A stretch of DNA of 60,783 nt from an uncultured Alistipes sp. (GCA_900544265.1 UQUQ01000011.1:1-60783); one strand, 5' to 3'. Positions 6,949 to 15,507 are shown, counted from the stretch's first letter. The notes: generated by a model from the letters alone, not told the origin. Translations and numbers: made by a program.

Positions 6949-8691
6949 ATGGCAAACGAATTGGAACAGATGGTCCTCAAGAAGGCGCAGGCCTGGCTCG
7001 ACGGCCATTATGACGAAGAGACGAAAAAGCAGGTCAAATACCTGATGGACAACGACATGAAGGAACTTGTGGAGAGCTTCTACAAGGACCTCGAGTTCGG
7101 TACGGGCGGCCTGCGCGGCATCATGGGCGTGGGTACGAACCGCATGAACGTCTATACGGTGGGCGCCGCGACGCAGGGCCTGGCGAACTACCTGAAGAAG
7201 AACTTCGCGGGCGAGCAGATCCGCGTGGCGATCGGCCACGACAGCCGCAACAACTCGCGCATGTTCGCCGAGCGCGTGGCGGATATTTTCGCCTCGAACG
7301 GCTTTACGGTTTTCCTCTTCGACTCGCTGCGTCCGACCCCCGAGCTGAGCTTCGCGATCCGCGAGCTGAAGTGCCACTCGGGCGTGGTCGTTACGGCCTC
7401 GCACAACCCCAAGGAGTACAACGGCTACAAGGCCTACTGGACCGACGGTGCGCAGGTCACGCCGCCGCATGACAGGAACATCATCGAGGAGGTGGAGAAG
7501 ATCACCGACATCGACATGATCCAGATGGGCCGCAATGCGGAGAACATCACGATCCTCGACGAGAAGTTCGACGAGATCTACCTCAACCGCGTGCACGAGT
7601 TGTCGCTCTCGCCCGAAAGCGTGAAGAAGTTCCACGACATGAAGATCGTCTACACGCCGCTGCACGGCTCGGGCGTGCGTCTGGTGCCGGCGTCGCTGGC
7701 CAAGTACGGCTTCACGAACGTGAAGCTCGTGCCCGAGCAGGCCGTTGTCGACGGCAACTTCCCGACGGTCGAGTCGCCGAACCCCGAGGAGCGCAAGACC
7801 ATGTCGATGGCTATCGACCTGGCGGCGAAGGAGGGGGCCGAACTCGTGCTGGCCACCGACCCCGACTCGGACCGCATCGGCGTGGCGCTGCGCAACAAGC
7901 AGGGTGAATACGTGCTGCTGAACGGCAACCAGACGCTCGTGCTGCTGATGAGCTACCAGCTGACGCGCTGGGCCGAGCGCGGCGAGCTCGACGGCAAGCA
8001 GTATGTCGTCAAGACGATCGTGACGTCGCAGATGGCCAACGCCGTGGCCGACTTCTTCAAGGTGAAGTGCTACGACTGCCTCACGGGCTTCAAGTACATC
8101 GCCAAGATCATCCGCGAGAACGAGGGCAAGATGAAGTACATCGGCGGCGGCGAGGAGTCGTTCGGCTACCTGGCCGGCGACTACGTGCGCGACAAGGATG
8201 CCGTGTCGGCCTGCTCGCTGGCGGCCGAGGCGGCTGCTTGGGCCAAGGATACGATGGGCCTGACGCTCTTCGAGTGGCTGCAGGAGCTCTACGTGAAGTA
8301 CGGCTTCTACCGCGAGGGGCTCGTTTCGGTGGTCCGCAAGGGCAAGGAGGGCGCCGAGCAGATCCAGCAGATGATGGTCGACTTCCGGGCCAACCCGCCC
8401 AAGACGATCGTCGGCTCGCCCGTGGTGAAGATCAACGACTTCCAGACGCTCGAGACGCTCGACGTGAAGACGGGAGTCAAGACCCCCATCGAGCAGGACC
8501 GCAGCAACGTGCTGCAGTGGTTCACCGAGGACGGCACGAAGGTTTCGGTGCGTCCGTCGGGCACGGAGCCCAAGATCAAGTTCTACTTCGGCGTGAAGGC
8601 GCCGCTGGCTTCGGTGGCCGACTACGACCGCGTGCTGGCCGAGCTTGACGGCAAGATCGAGGCCATCAAGAAGGACCTCAAGCTGGAGTAG
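6949..8691 (+). CDS. Phosphoglucomutase/phosphomannomutase
   Basis: Alpha-D-phosphohexomutase that interconverts hexose 1- and 6-phosphates via a phosphoserine, feeding sugar-nucleotide and glycan synthesis. 580 residues, within the long PgmA/ManB-type range. Catalytic loop TASHNPKEYNGYK has S151; the metal-binding loop ATDPDSDRIG has D304, D306 and D308; the sugar-binding loop GGGEESFGYLAGD and the phosphate-binding loop RPSGTEPKIKFYF near the C-terminus are intact. Cytoplasmic. It has its own strong promoter and a classic terminator, so it is probably monocistronic. Whether glucose or mannose is preferred cannot be read from sequence. Confidence 0.96.
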   Translation: MANELEQMVLKKAQAWLDGHYDEETKKQVKYLMDNDMKELVESFYKDLEFGTGGLRGIMGVGTNRMNVYTVGAATQGLANYLKKNFAGEQIRVAIGHDSRNNSRMFAERVADIFASNGFTVFLFDSLRPTPELSFAIRELKCHSGVVVTASHNPKEYNGYKAYWTDGAQVTPPHDRNIIEEVEKITDIDMIQMGRNAENITILDEKFDEIYLNRVHELSLSPESVKKFHDMKIVYTPLHGSGVRLVPASLAKYGFTNVKLVPEQAVVDGNFPTVESPNPEERKTMSMAIDLAAKEGAELVLATDPDSDRIGVALRNKQGEYVLLNGNQTLVLLMSYQLTRWAERGELDGKQYVVKTIVTSQMANAVADFFKVKCYDCLTGFKYIAKIIRENEGKMKYIGGGEESFGYLAGDYVRDKDAVSACSLAAEAAAWAKDTMGLTLFEWLQELYVKYGFYREGLVSVVRKGKEGAEQIQQMMVDFRANPPKTIVGSPVVKINDFQTLETLDVKTGVKTPIEQDRSNVLQWFTEDGTKVSVRPSGTEPKIKFYFGVKAPLASVADYDRVLAELDGKIEAIKKDLKLE

Positions 8692-8718
8692 CCGTTTGCG
8701 CTGCCCCGCTTTCGATGG

Positions 8719-8755
8719 CCCCGGAACTTCCGCACGGAGGTTCCGGGGCTTTTTT
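8719..8755 (+). terminator. Intrinsic terminator of the phosphohexomutase gene
   Basis: GC-rich hairpin with arms CCCCGGAAC and GTTCCGGGG (extended inside by TCCG/CGGA), followed by six T residues, 28 bp after the stop codon. Confidence 0.92.
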
Positions 8756-8768
8756 GTGCTCCTTTCTG

Positions 8769-8795
8769 CCTTCTCTGCCTTCTCTGCCTTCTCTG
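8769..8795. repeat. 9 bp tandem repeat, three copies
   Basis: Three perfect copies of CCTTCTCTG in a row (8769-8777, 8778-8786, 8787-8795). Confidence 0.95.
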
Positions 8796-8964
8796 CTCCC
8801 TCTTGTATTGCAGCCTATCCTCTTTTGTGCTCCTCGCTCTCCCCGGCGCTGTCTGCCTACTCTCTTAAGCTCCTCCTCGCTCTCCCCGGGTGTGCCCCGC
8901 CCCCCCCCTGTATGTCCCGTCATGCGTGCACTCCTCCTGATTTTCCCCACTTCCGACTCCCATC

Positions 8965-9013
8965 CGTGATACCCCCCGTGACACCCGCCGTAACACCCGC
9001 CCGTGATACCCGG
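8965..9013. repeat. 12 bp degenerate tandem repeat, four copies
   Basis: Units CGTGATACCCCC, CGTGACACCCGC, CGTAACACCCGC and, after one extra C, CGTGATACCCGG. Confidence 0.85.
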
Positions 9014-9171
9014 CCGCGGCACCCGGCTGCGGCGCTATCCCACCGTGCCCGCGTCCCTATCCTCGCCCCTCCGTGCCCGTGCCCCTGTGTCCTCTTTTTT
9101 TCGCGGTTCAGTGCGCGAAATGTTGTATATCTAACTTTTTAGTATTAATTTTACGAAAAAATTAGAACATC

Positions 9172-10149
9172 ATGCAGAAATCCACCTCGAACCGGATTGT
9201 CGTCATGCTGGTTGCCCTTGTGATGGGCGTATGGCAGGCCTCGGCGCAGGAGCCCGAACGCCTCGAAGCGGTGCTGCGCTTCGACCGGGCGCAACGCGAT
9301 ACGGTGGCCGAAGCCACAGCGGCTGCCCTGCCGGCCGTGGCCGATACCTCCAGCCGCATTGCCTGCAAGCTCAACCGTCGCCGCACGGGCTTCGTGGAGG
9401 CCTACGACGCCGTGACGCTCTGGAACGTGCGGCGCGTGAAGGTCAAGCCGCGGCGCATGCGGCTCTCCGACACGACGGGACGCGAACAGGTCCGGTTGCT
9501 GAAGTTCTTTACCGAGCGCAACCGCCGCAAGGGCGTGCGGCCGCATCTGGTGGGCAATGCGGCCGGGTATACCTGGACGGGCGGCGGTGAGAGCCCCGAT
9601 CCGCGGACGGGCGAGTGGCGGACCGAACCGTCGCGGATCAATACCTATTCGCTGCGAGCCGATTACGACTCGCTGCGGCGTGTGGAGGGGTATGTGCAGG
9701 TGTCGTGGAAACCGGAGGGCATCTGGCGCGGTCTGCCGGAGGATGCGCTCTACCTGCTTGACGGCAGGCCGGTTCCCGGCAGCGTGCTCCGCTTTATCGA
9801 GGGGCTGACCCTGCGGCGGCTCGATATCTGGAACCCGGCCGATGGCGCGGAGGCCGCGGCGCGGGCCGCCTGCGTGCTGGATTCGCTGGGCGATGCCGTA
9901 CCGCGGGCCGTTGGGGCAGTGCCACGGGCGGTCGTGGTCGGCGAAACCTACCCCGACCGGGTGCCGCTGGTCGTTCTGGGCGGTCGTTTCTCGACGATCG
10001 ACGCGTGGCTGGCGATGTGTCGGTCCAATGCCTTTTCTACGAATGCGAGCGCCCCGATGCACTACTACTATATTTTGCCGGCCGAGGCCGTGCAGTTCTT
10101 CGGGCCGCAGGGCCGCTACGGAGCCGTCTGCATCGACCTGGTGGAGTGA
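9172..10149 (+). CDS. Exported protein with two TonB-plug-like segments
   Basis: 325 residues with a signal peptide of about 25 residues (MLVALVMGVWQASAQ) and no transmembrane barrel. Function unknown. Two stretches look like pieces of a TonB-dependent receptor plug: DALYLLDGRPVPGS at 191-204 (compare the common PLYVIDGVPV) and PLVVLGG at 265-271 ending with AVQFFGPQGRYGAVCIDL at 306-323 (compare the usual plug ending YGxxGxxGVVxITTK). The middle is Arg-rich. It stands alone between two terminators, 485 bp upstream of the BlaI/M56 pair. The resemblance is by eye and needs a profile search. Confidence 0.75.
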   Translation: MQKSTSNRIVVMLVALVMGVWQASAQEPERLEAVLRFDRAQRDTVAEATAAALPAVADTSSRIACKLNRRRTGFVEAYDAVTLWNVRRVKVKPRRMRLSDTTGREQVRLLKFFTERNRRKGVRPHLVGNAAGYTWTGGGESPDPRTGEWRTEPSRINTYSLRADYDSLRRVEGYVQVSWKPEGIWRGLPEDALYLLDGRPVPGSVLRFIEGLTLRRLDIWNPADGAEAAARAACVLDSLGDAVPRAVGAVPRAVVVGETYPDRVPLVVLGGRFSTIDAWLAMCRSNAFSTNASAPMHYYYILPAEAVQFFGPQGRYGAVCIDLVE

Positions 10150-10259
10150 GCGACGGTTGGGAGCTGTAGCCCTCCGGCGCAATCTCCCGTTCCGGACGTT
10201 CGCACGCCGACGCTCCCCTGCTCTCGACGTTCCGTCTCTGTTTTGAGTTTGTTCCGACG

Positions 10260-10286
10260 GCGGACCCGACCCGGGTCCGCTTTTTT
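10260..10286 (+). terminator. Intrinsic terminator after the 9172-10149 gene
   Basis: Perfect 8 bp stem GCGGACCC/GGGTCCGC with a 5-nt loop, followed by six T residues. It is 110 bp after the stop. Confidence 0.88.
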
Positions 10287-10560
10287 GCGCGACGAGTGTA
10301 TCCGTGCATCTCTGTCCTGCTGCCCCTGTCGGGCTGCCTTACCTTTCCCGGCGGCCTCCGTTTCCCATGCCTTTTTCCGGTCGTCTCCGCTTCCCACTCC
10401 GCCTTCCCTTCTTAACGGTCCCGGTTCTTCCTATGCTCCTGTGCTCGCCGCCCGGGCTCTCCTGTTGGTCCTTTCTCGGTGCTGTCGCTTTCCTGCTTCC
10501 TCTCCGATGCGGCGTATTGCCCCCTCTCCTTTCGTGTCTATTTCCACTTGCATGTAAATT

Positions 10561-10634
10561 AACTAATAATTTAGTTGTATAATTAAAAAAATAGTTGTAT
10601 GTTTGTCGTACAGTAATCAACTAAATGTATAGTT
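10561..10634 (+). promoter_or_regulatory. Three AAyTA-N6-TAGTT palindromes (probable BlaI operators)
   Basis: Three 16 bp elements of identical layout: AACTA-N6-TAGTT at 10561-10576, AATTA-N6-TAGTT at 10581-10596, and AACTA-N6-TAGTT at 10619-10634. The first overlaps the -33 element, the second fills the space up to the -7 box, and the third ends at the base before the ATG. In the first two the right half extends to TAGTTGTAT, whose complement contains TACA, as in known BlaI/MecI half-sites. The placement fits autorepression by the BlaI protein encoded immediately downstream. Confidence 0.75.
10575..10605 (+). promoter_or_regulatory. Promoter of the BlaI-M56 operon
   Basis: TTG at 10575-10577, a 20 bp spacer, then TATGTTTG at 10598-10605: a full Bacteroidetes promoter 30 bp before the BlaI start codon. 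Confidence 0.82.
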
Positions 10635-11081
10635 ATGGTGGAAATCGTCAAAAACAGACCGCAGGAGCTGACACGGGCCGAGCTGGAGATCATGCAGGTG
10701 CTCTGGGCCAAGGGGGCGACGGTGGTGCGCGGCATTCTCGACGAGATGCCCGACCCCAAGCCGGCCTACAACACCGTCTCGACCATCGTGCGCATCCTCG
10801 AACGCAAGGGTTTCGTGGGCCACAAGGCCTACGGCAAGACCTACGAGTACTTCCCGCTCGTCGACAAGGACGACTACGCGGGCCGCTACATGGATACCGT
10901 GCTCGAGAACTTCTTCGGCGGGTCGGTGAGCCGGCTCATGTCGTTCTTCTCGCGCCACAGGAGCATTTCGGTCGAGGAGACCGATGCCATCCTGAAGATG
11001 CTGCGCGACGGGGCCTCGGACAATCCGAACGCCGAACGCGAACAGGCAGACAGCCCCGACCGCAACACGCACGCCGAATAA
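10635..11081 (+). CDS. BlaI/MecI-family transcriptional repressor
   Basis: 148 residues. Winged-helix DNA-binding domain at about 11-80 (LTRAELEIMQVLWAKGATVV, then PAYNTVSTIVRILERKGFV), followed by a dimerisation region (about 84-125) and a hydrophilic tail. Family members bind palindromic operators as dimers and are cleaved when a partner M56 sensor protease is activated. It lies directly downstream of three palindromes and 43 bp upstream of the M56 gene, the usual repressor-sensor pairing. No beta-lactamase gene is nearby, so the signal need not be an antibiotic. Confidence 0.95.
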   Translation: MVEIVKNRPQELTRAELEIMQVLWAKGATVVRGILDEMPDPKPAYNTVSTIVRILERKGFVGHKAYGKTYEYFPLVDKDDYAGRYMDTVLENFFGGSVSRLMSFFSRHRSISVEETDAILKMLRDGASDNPNAEREQADSPDRNTHAE

Positions 11082-11124
11082 AACAGCGAAAACCGTTCAC
11101 TGACACTCATTTCACCCTGTCGCC

Positions 11125-12939
11125 ATGAAATCCCCCCTGCTCTACCTCCTGGAAGTGCTCTTTTGCAGCGGCCTGCTGCTGGGCCTCTACCGCCTGCTGC
11201 TCGTGCGCCGCATCCCCTATCGGGCCTGCCGCCGTTATCTGGTGGCGGCGATGGTGGCTGCCGCGGTGATTCCGGCGCTCAACATCCCGCTCTACCCTGC
11301 CGATACGGTCTTCTATCCGCTGCCGCTGATCGAGGCGCCCGCCGAAGCCGTTCTGCCCGCCCGGGATGCCGCAACGGCCGGGCCTGCGGCCGATGCCGAT
11401 GTCGGGACGCTTGCCGCCGAGGCCTCCGCTGTGCCGGGGCCCGCGTCTGTGGACCGTGCCGCCGCGTGGCGCGGGGGTGTCGCGGCGCTCTATGGCGCGG
11501 TGGTGCTGCTGTCGTTGGGACTGCTCGGGGTGCGGATGCTGCGTATCCGGCGCCTGCGCCGCCGGGCGCACCTCACGCCCGGTGACGGCTATACGCTGGC
11601 CGAGCATCCCGCCATTGCGTCGCCCTTCTCCTTCCTGCGGACCGTCTTCATGAGTCCCGCGTGCACGGGTCTGCGCCGCGAGATGATCCTCTGCCACGAG
11701 CGGAGCCACGTGCGCCACGCCCACACGGCGGAGCGGATCGTCCTTGAGGTCGTGCGCTGCCTCTACTGGATCAATCCCTTTGTCTGGATTGCCGGGCGCT
11801 GGCTCGAGGAGGTGCAGGAGTGGGAGGCCGATGCCGACGTGCTGAAGACCGGGTATGACCTGACGGCCTATCGAATCGTGATCTTTCGTCAACTCTTCGG
11901 TTATAATCCGGATATGACCTGCGGGTTGAACCATTCATTCACCAAAAACCGATTTCTTATGATGACACGATTTGAAATGCACCGCCACGCCCTGTGGCGT
12001 CTCGGTGCTGCCATCCCCGTGGTGGCCGGAATGATGATGCTTTGCAGTTTTACGGTGCGGACGGCCGAGCCCCCGGTCGCCGAGCCGGCGGAGGCGCCGA
12101 CCGCTGGGGCGCCGGTTGCGGAAGAGGCTCCGGGCGGCGATGCCTATACCGTCGTGGTGCGCATGAGCGGCGGGGAGCTGTGGGTCGACGGCGTACCCTG
12201 CACGAAGGAGGAGATGATGCGGCGCATTGCCGACAAGCGCGACCGGCTTCCGGCCGAAGAGCGGTCGCGCCTGACCGTCGAGATCCGTGCGGACGGGGCC
12301 GTGCGCATGGGTTCGGTCTCCGATGCGAAGGCGGAGCTGCGCGAGGCCGGGATGCTGCGCGTGCGTTACAGCCTGCACGGGGAGAGCGTGGAGCGGCTGC
12401 TGCCGCCGTCACCCGGCATGGCGGGCCAGGGCAGGGTCGAGGTGCTTCCCGTTATCGAGGCTTCCTTTGGAACCGGGGAAGAGCCGGTAAAAGAGGCCGG
12501 AGTGGCGATTGCGCAGCGCAACTGCTTTCGGGTGCTTGTGAATGACCGGATCGAGATGCAGGCCGGGCTTGCCGCTCGAAAAACGTCGGTCTCGATGGAT
12601 GAGTTGGCGGCCCGTGTCGCGGAGTTCCTGCGCAATCCGTCGGATGATGCCGCCCTCTCCGAACGGCGCGAACAGGAGTTCGAGCTGCCCGACGGCCGCC
12701 GGGAGCGGTATGCCGTCAGCCGGGGCATCGTGCTGCTCGATACGGCACCCGGGGCGCCCTATGACGCTTATGTCGGCGTGCAGCAGGCATTGACGAAGGC
12801 CTACGCCGGGCTGCGCGACGATCTTGCCCGCCGGTGGTTCGACCGCTCCTTCGACGAGCTGGACGAGGGGCAGCGCACGGTCGTGCAGCGGGCCGTGCCG
12901 GTTGCCGTCTCCGAGGTCGCCCCGCAGCGGAGCCGCTGA
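11125..12939 (+). CDS. BlaR1-like M56 sensor protease fused to two ExbD-like domains
   Basis: 604 residues. Membrane segments are at about 5-25, 36-57, 117-137 and 291-310. The M56 zinc-protease core has HERSH at 191-195 and EWEADAD at 232-238. BlaR1 proteins normally end in a penicillin-binding sensor; this one does not. Residues about 341-418 resemble an ExbD/TolR periplasmic domain (GGELWVDGVPCTKEEMMRRI, then VEIRADGAVRMGSV). Residues about 466-600 closely follow the C-terminal domain of the second Bacteroidetes ExbD type (FRVLVN, EFLRNPSDDAAL, VSRGIVLLDT, YVGVQQALTKAYAGLRDDLA, then SEVAP). Likely role: relay a periplasmic or TonB/ExbB-linked signal to the BlaI repressor. The domain calls are by eye; the role is inference. 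Confidence 0.88.
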   Translation: MKSPLLYLLEVLFCSGLLLGLYRLLLVRRIPYRACRRYLVAAMVAAAVIPALNIPLYPADTVFYPLPLIEAPAEAVLPARDAATAGPAADADVGTLAAEASAVPGPASVDRAAAWRGGVAALYGAVVLLSLGLLGVRMLRIRRLRRRAHLTPGDGYTLAEHPAIASPFSFLRTVFMSPACTGLRREMILCHERSHVRHAHTAERIVLEVVRCLYWINPFVWIAGRWLEEVQEWEADADVLKTGYDLTAYRIVIFRQLFGYNPDMTCGLNHSFTKNRFLMMTRFEMHRHALWRLGAAIPVVAGMMMLCSFTVRTAEPPVAEPAEAPTAGAPVAEEAPGGDAYTVVVRMSGGELWVDGVPCTKEEMMRRIADKRDRLPAEERSRLTVEIRADGAVRMGSVSDAKAELREAGMLRVRYSLHGESVERLLPPSPGMAGQGRVEVLPVIEASFGTGEEPVKEAGVAIAQRNCFRVLVNDRIEMQAGLAARKTSVSMDELAARVAEFLRNPSDDAALSERREQEFELPDGRRERYAVSRGIVLLDTAPGAPYDAYVGVQQALTKAYAGLRDDLARRWFDRSFDELDEGQRTVVQRAVPVAVSEVAPQRSR

Positions 12940-13229
12940 TGCCTCTGCGGATCGGACTTCCGGCAATGCTTCGGCTCGCCGGTAACACCCCGGCCCGCCG
13001 GTAACGCCCCGACCTGCCGGCAATGCTTCGGCCCGCCGGTAACACCCCGACCTGCCGGCAACGCTCCGGCCCGCCGGCGGACGCCGCATCCGCGCCAAAC
13101 CATACGCTTTCCACCATAAGCGGACCCCGTGTCGGAGGCCCTTCGGGGTCCCGGCACGGGGATTTTTCCGTGCGGGGGTGCGGGGGTACGAGGACGCGGG
13201 AGTACGGAGGTGCGGGGGTGCGCAGGCGG
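12940..13229. other. GC-rich spacer with a 19 bp tandem array
   Basis: 290 bp between convergent genes with no credible ORF. The left part is the 19 bp array at 12960-13080; the right part has several GCGGGGGTGCGGGGG-like runs (about 13170-13220). Confidence 0.75.
12960..13080. repeat. 19 bp tandem repeat, six copies plus a partial
   Basis: Six consecutive 19 bp units from 12960 to 13073, for example CCGGTAACACCCCGGCCCG, then a 7 bp partial unit. All start CCGG(T/C)AA and end in CG or TG. Variation is limited to a few positions, mostly C/T and A/G. Confidence 0.95.
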
Positions 13230-13556
13230 TCAGTCGCGCAGCTTCTCGTTGTGCAGGTGGCGTTCCCGGTCGCGGGAGGTCTTCTTGGCGAAGTTGGCCT
13301 TCATGGCGGCCGTGAGGTCCACGCCCGTCTGGTTGGCCAGGCAGACGAGCACCCACAGCACGTCGGCCATCTCGTCGGCGAGGTTCGTGTTCTCGCCCGC
13401 CTTGAACGACTGGTCGCCGTAGCGGCGGGCCATTACGCGGGCCAGCTCCCCCACCTCTTCCGTGAGGCAGGCCATGTTCGTCAGTTCCGAAAAGTAGCGC
13501 ACGCCGTATTCGTGAATCCAGGCGTCGACGCGCCGTTGCAGTTCCTCGAGTTCCAT
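13230..13556 (-). CDS. MazG-like nucleotide pyrophosphohydrolase
   Basis: 108 residues. A single all-alpha NTP pyrophosphohydrolase domain with the metal-binding motifs EEVGELARVMARR (about 34-46) and DEMADVLWVLVCLANQ (about 61-76), giving the ExxE...ExxD pattern. Such enzymes hydrolyse (d)NTPs to monophosphates and clean up non-canonical nucleotides. I chose the ATG at 13554-13556; the seven upstream codons of the open frame look non-coding. It follows the two DUF3857 genes after a 73 bp gap. Confidence 0.9.
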   Translation of the reverse strand: MELEELQRRVDAWIHEYGVRYFSELTNMACLTEEVGELARVMARRYGDQSFKAGENTNLADEMADVLWVLVCLANQTGVDLTAAMKANFAKKTSRDRERHLHNEKLRD

Positions 13557-13629
13557 GATGCGGAAAATTTGCGGCAAGTTACGAAAAAATCGCTCGTCTT
13601 CTCTCTACCCCCTCCCCTTCTTTGCGCGG

Positions 13630-15507
13630 TTACTGCCGTTTTACCACGATGCTGGCTCCGTAGGCCTTCCTGATGGTGTTGCCGAGCTTCTTGTAGGCCT
13701 CAAACTCCTCGCGCGGAAAGGTACCGGAGTACTTGCTGATGCGGCACTCCGCCGTGATGGCGTTCTCCGCGGTGTCGAACGTGAGCGCACAGCGCCCGAA
13801 GAGGTTGTCGAGGCTCTCCGTGCGGGGCAGCGCCTCGATGCGCAGGTTCTCGGGCAGGCGGATCGTGATGCGCTCCGTGTCGCAGTAGCCGGTCTCGCGG
13901 AAGAGGTCGTTGGTGCGGTTGCGGGCCGTCGTGACGCCCGGCTCACGGAAGGGAAAGAGCGGCACGAAGCCCCGCTCGCCCGAGAAATTGACGAAGTGCG
14001 CCGCCGTGAAGTCGTAGGTGATCTCGATCACGGGGATCGGCGCCTTGTGCTCCGTGCAGGCGATCCCCGTGATGGCGGCCGTCGGGAGTTTCAGCTCCCC
14101 GCGCAGGTAGTCGGTCCGATCGCGTGCGTCGAGTTTCGGAAATCCCATCTTCCATTCGTACTGCACGGCCTCGTAGCGTTCGGTGACGTGTCCCGCGACC
14201 GAACCGTCGGGTGCGACGTCCAGCTCCACGTGGCGGACCATGCGGTTCAGCGTGTCGGCATACCGGGGCAGCGTCGTGAAGACCCCGCCCTCGCGCGTGA
14301 TGAGGATGGCGTCGTGTCCTGCGATATCTTCGTGGATGTAACCGAACGGAATCTCCGTATTCGTGCATTCGAGCCACAGCGTGTCGGCCGCGAGCGGGAC
14401 GCGCAGGATGGCGTGGTTGGCCTGGTTTGCCGAGGCGAAGTCGCGGAACATGCGCGGCCGGTCGAGGTGGATGATCGCATAGTCCGAGTCGATGCCGCAT
14501 TCGGCGAGCAGGGCCCGCAGGTAGTTCGCCAGCGCCTTGCAGTCGCCGAACTTCGTGCGGAAGACCTCGGCGGCCGGCATCGGCTGAAGGCCTCCGATAC
14601 CCAGCTGGATGCTCACGTAGCGGGTCGTGGCACCCAGATAGTCGTAGAGTGCGCGGACCTTTTCGCGGGGTGTCGCCAGCGTGTCCGTGAGGGCGTGCAC
14701 CTCCCGGCGGAGGGCGTCGGGCAGGGCGTCGCGCCCTTCGAGCAGTTCCTGCTGCCAGGTGCCGAACGACTGCCAGTCGCGCATGCTGCCCTGTGTCTGC
14801 CCGTAGCGGAAATCATACGGCACGGCGAAGACCATCGGCAGCAGGTCGATCAGCCGGGGCATCATCTCCTCGGCCTCCACGGCGGGCAGCTGTTCGAGCT
14901 GCCAGCGGTAGATGTCGCGCTCCTTCTCCGTGCGCTTTTCGGGCTCGCCGATGCGGCAGCACTTGTAGCCGAGCGGCGTGCCGGCCGGCACGGAGAGCGT
15001 GTAGGCAGCCTTCTCGAGCGAGGTTGCGGTCGAGGCGACGGGCAGAAACGGCGCAAAGGCGAGTATGCCGTCGTTGCAGGCGATTTCGTACTCCACGTCG
15101 ACGGTATAGGGCACCGTCGGGGCGAGGATTTCGAGCGTGTAGTAACCCGCATCGTCGGCCAGTCCCGATGAATACTCGCTGTATTTCAGCTCCGAGCGCT
15201 TGAGTTTGCGGATCACCTTGCCATGGGCGTCGCGCACCGACCCCGAAAAGCTCTTCAGCGCGCTGTTGCGGTCCACGACACAGGTGAAGAACCCCTTGCG
15301 GGCGGCCGACTGCCGGAGAATCGTGATCTGCCGGTGGTGGCGCTCCACGACGTTGGTCGGCGAGGTGTAGGTCGTTTCGGTTTCGTCGAGCCGCACGACG
15401 GCATCGCTCTCCGCAAGCAGGGCCTCGGGGATTGCCTCCGCGGACTGTGCTGCGGCAAGAAGCGGCAGCAGCAGGCCGCCCAGCAGTATGACAAGGAGTC
15501 GCAGCAT
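13630..15507 (-). CDS. DUF3857/transglutaminase-like exported protein (catalytic triad present)
   Basis: 625 residues with a cleavable signal peptide (MLRLLVILLGGLLLPLLAAAQ). Layout: an N-terminal DUF3857 beta-rich domain (about 30-230), a transglutaminase-like core (about 270-400) with FGDCKALANYLRALL carrying the nucleophile Cys, ANHAILRVPL carrying His and LWLECT at the third position, then a C-terminal domain. These proteins are common and uncharacterised in Bacteroidetes and face the periplasm or outer membrane. It starts 3 bp after the stop of a paralogue that lacks the Cys, so they are probably translationally coupled and may act as a pair. Confidence 0.88.
   Translation of the reverse strand: MLRLLVILLGGLLLPLLAAAQSAEAIPEALLAESDAVVRLDETETTYTSPTNVVERHHRQITILRQSAARKGFFTCVVDRNSALKSFSGSVRDAHGKVIRKLKRSELKYSEYSSGLADDAGYYTLEILAPTVPYTVDVEYEIACNDGILAFAPFLPVASTATSLEKAAYTLSVPAGTPLGYKCCRIGEPEKRTEKERDIYRWQLEQLPAVEAEEMMPRLIDLLPMVFAVPYDFRYGQTQGSMRDWQSFGTWQQELLEGRDALPDALRREVHALTDTLATPREKVRALYDYLGATTRYVSIQLGIGGLQPMPAAEVFRTKFGDCKALANYLRALLAECGIDSDYAIIHLDRPRMFRDFASANQANHAILRVPLAADTLWLECTNTEIPFGYIHEDIAGHDAILITREGGVFTTLPRYADTLNRMVRHVELDVAPDGSVAGHVTERYEAVQYEWKMGFPKLDARDRTDYLRGELKLPTAAITGIACTEHKAPIPVIEITYDFTAAHFVNFSGERGFVPLFPFREPGVTTARNRTNDLFRETGYCDTERITIRLPENLRIEALPRTESLDNLFGRCALTFDTAENAITAECRISKYSGTFPREEFEAYKKLGNTIRKAYGASIVVKRQ

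Larger units (their letters stand above)
8756..9171. other. Pyrimidine-rich spacer with short tandem repeats
   Basis: About 416 bp with no credible gene, strongly C/T-rich on the plus strand. It contains a 9 bp and a 12 bp tandem array (listed separately). The last 60 bp become AT-rich (around TAACTTTTTAGTATTA) and probably hold the promoter of the next gene, but no full consensus was found. Confidence 0.7.
10150..10634. other. Spacer between the plug-like protein and the BlaI gene
   Basis: 485 bp without a credible gene. It holds a terminator (10260-10286), a C/T-rich stretch (about 10290-10550) and an AT-rich regulatory block (10556-10634) with a promoter and three palindromes. Confidence 0.75.

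Noticed and set aside
9130..9171. Fourth BlaI operator before the 9172 gene
   Set aside because: AACTTTTTAGTA resembles the half-sites but the spacing is 4 bp shorter than in the true copies.
12960..13080. CRISPR array
   Set aside because: The repeats are contiguous 19 bp units without unique spacers, so it is a tandem repeat.
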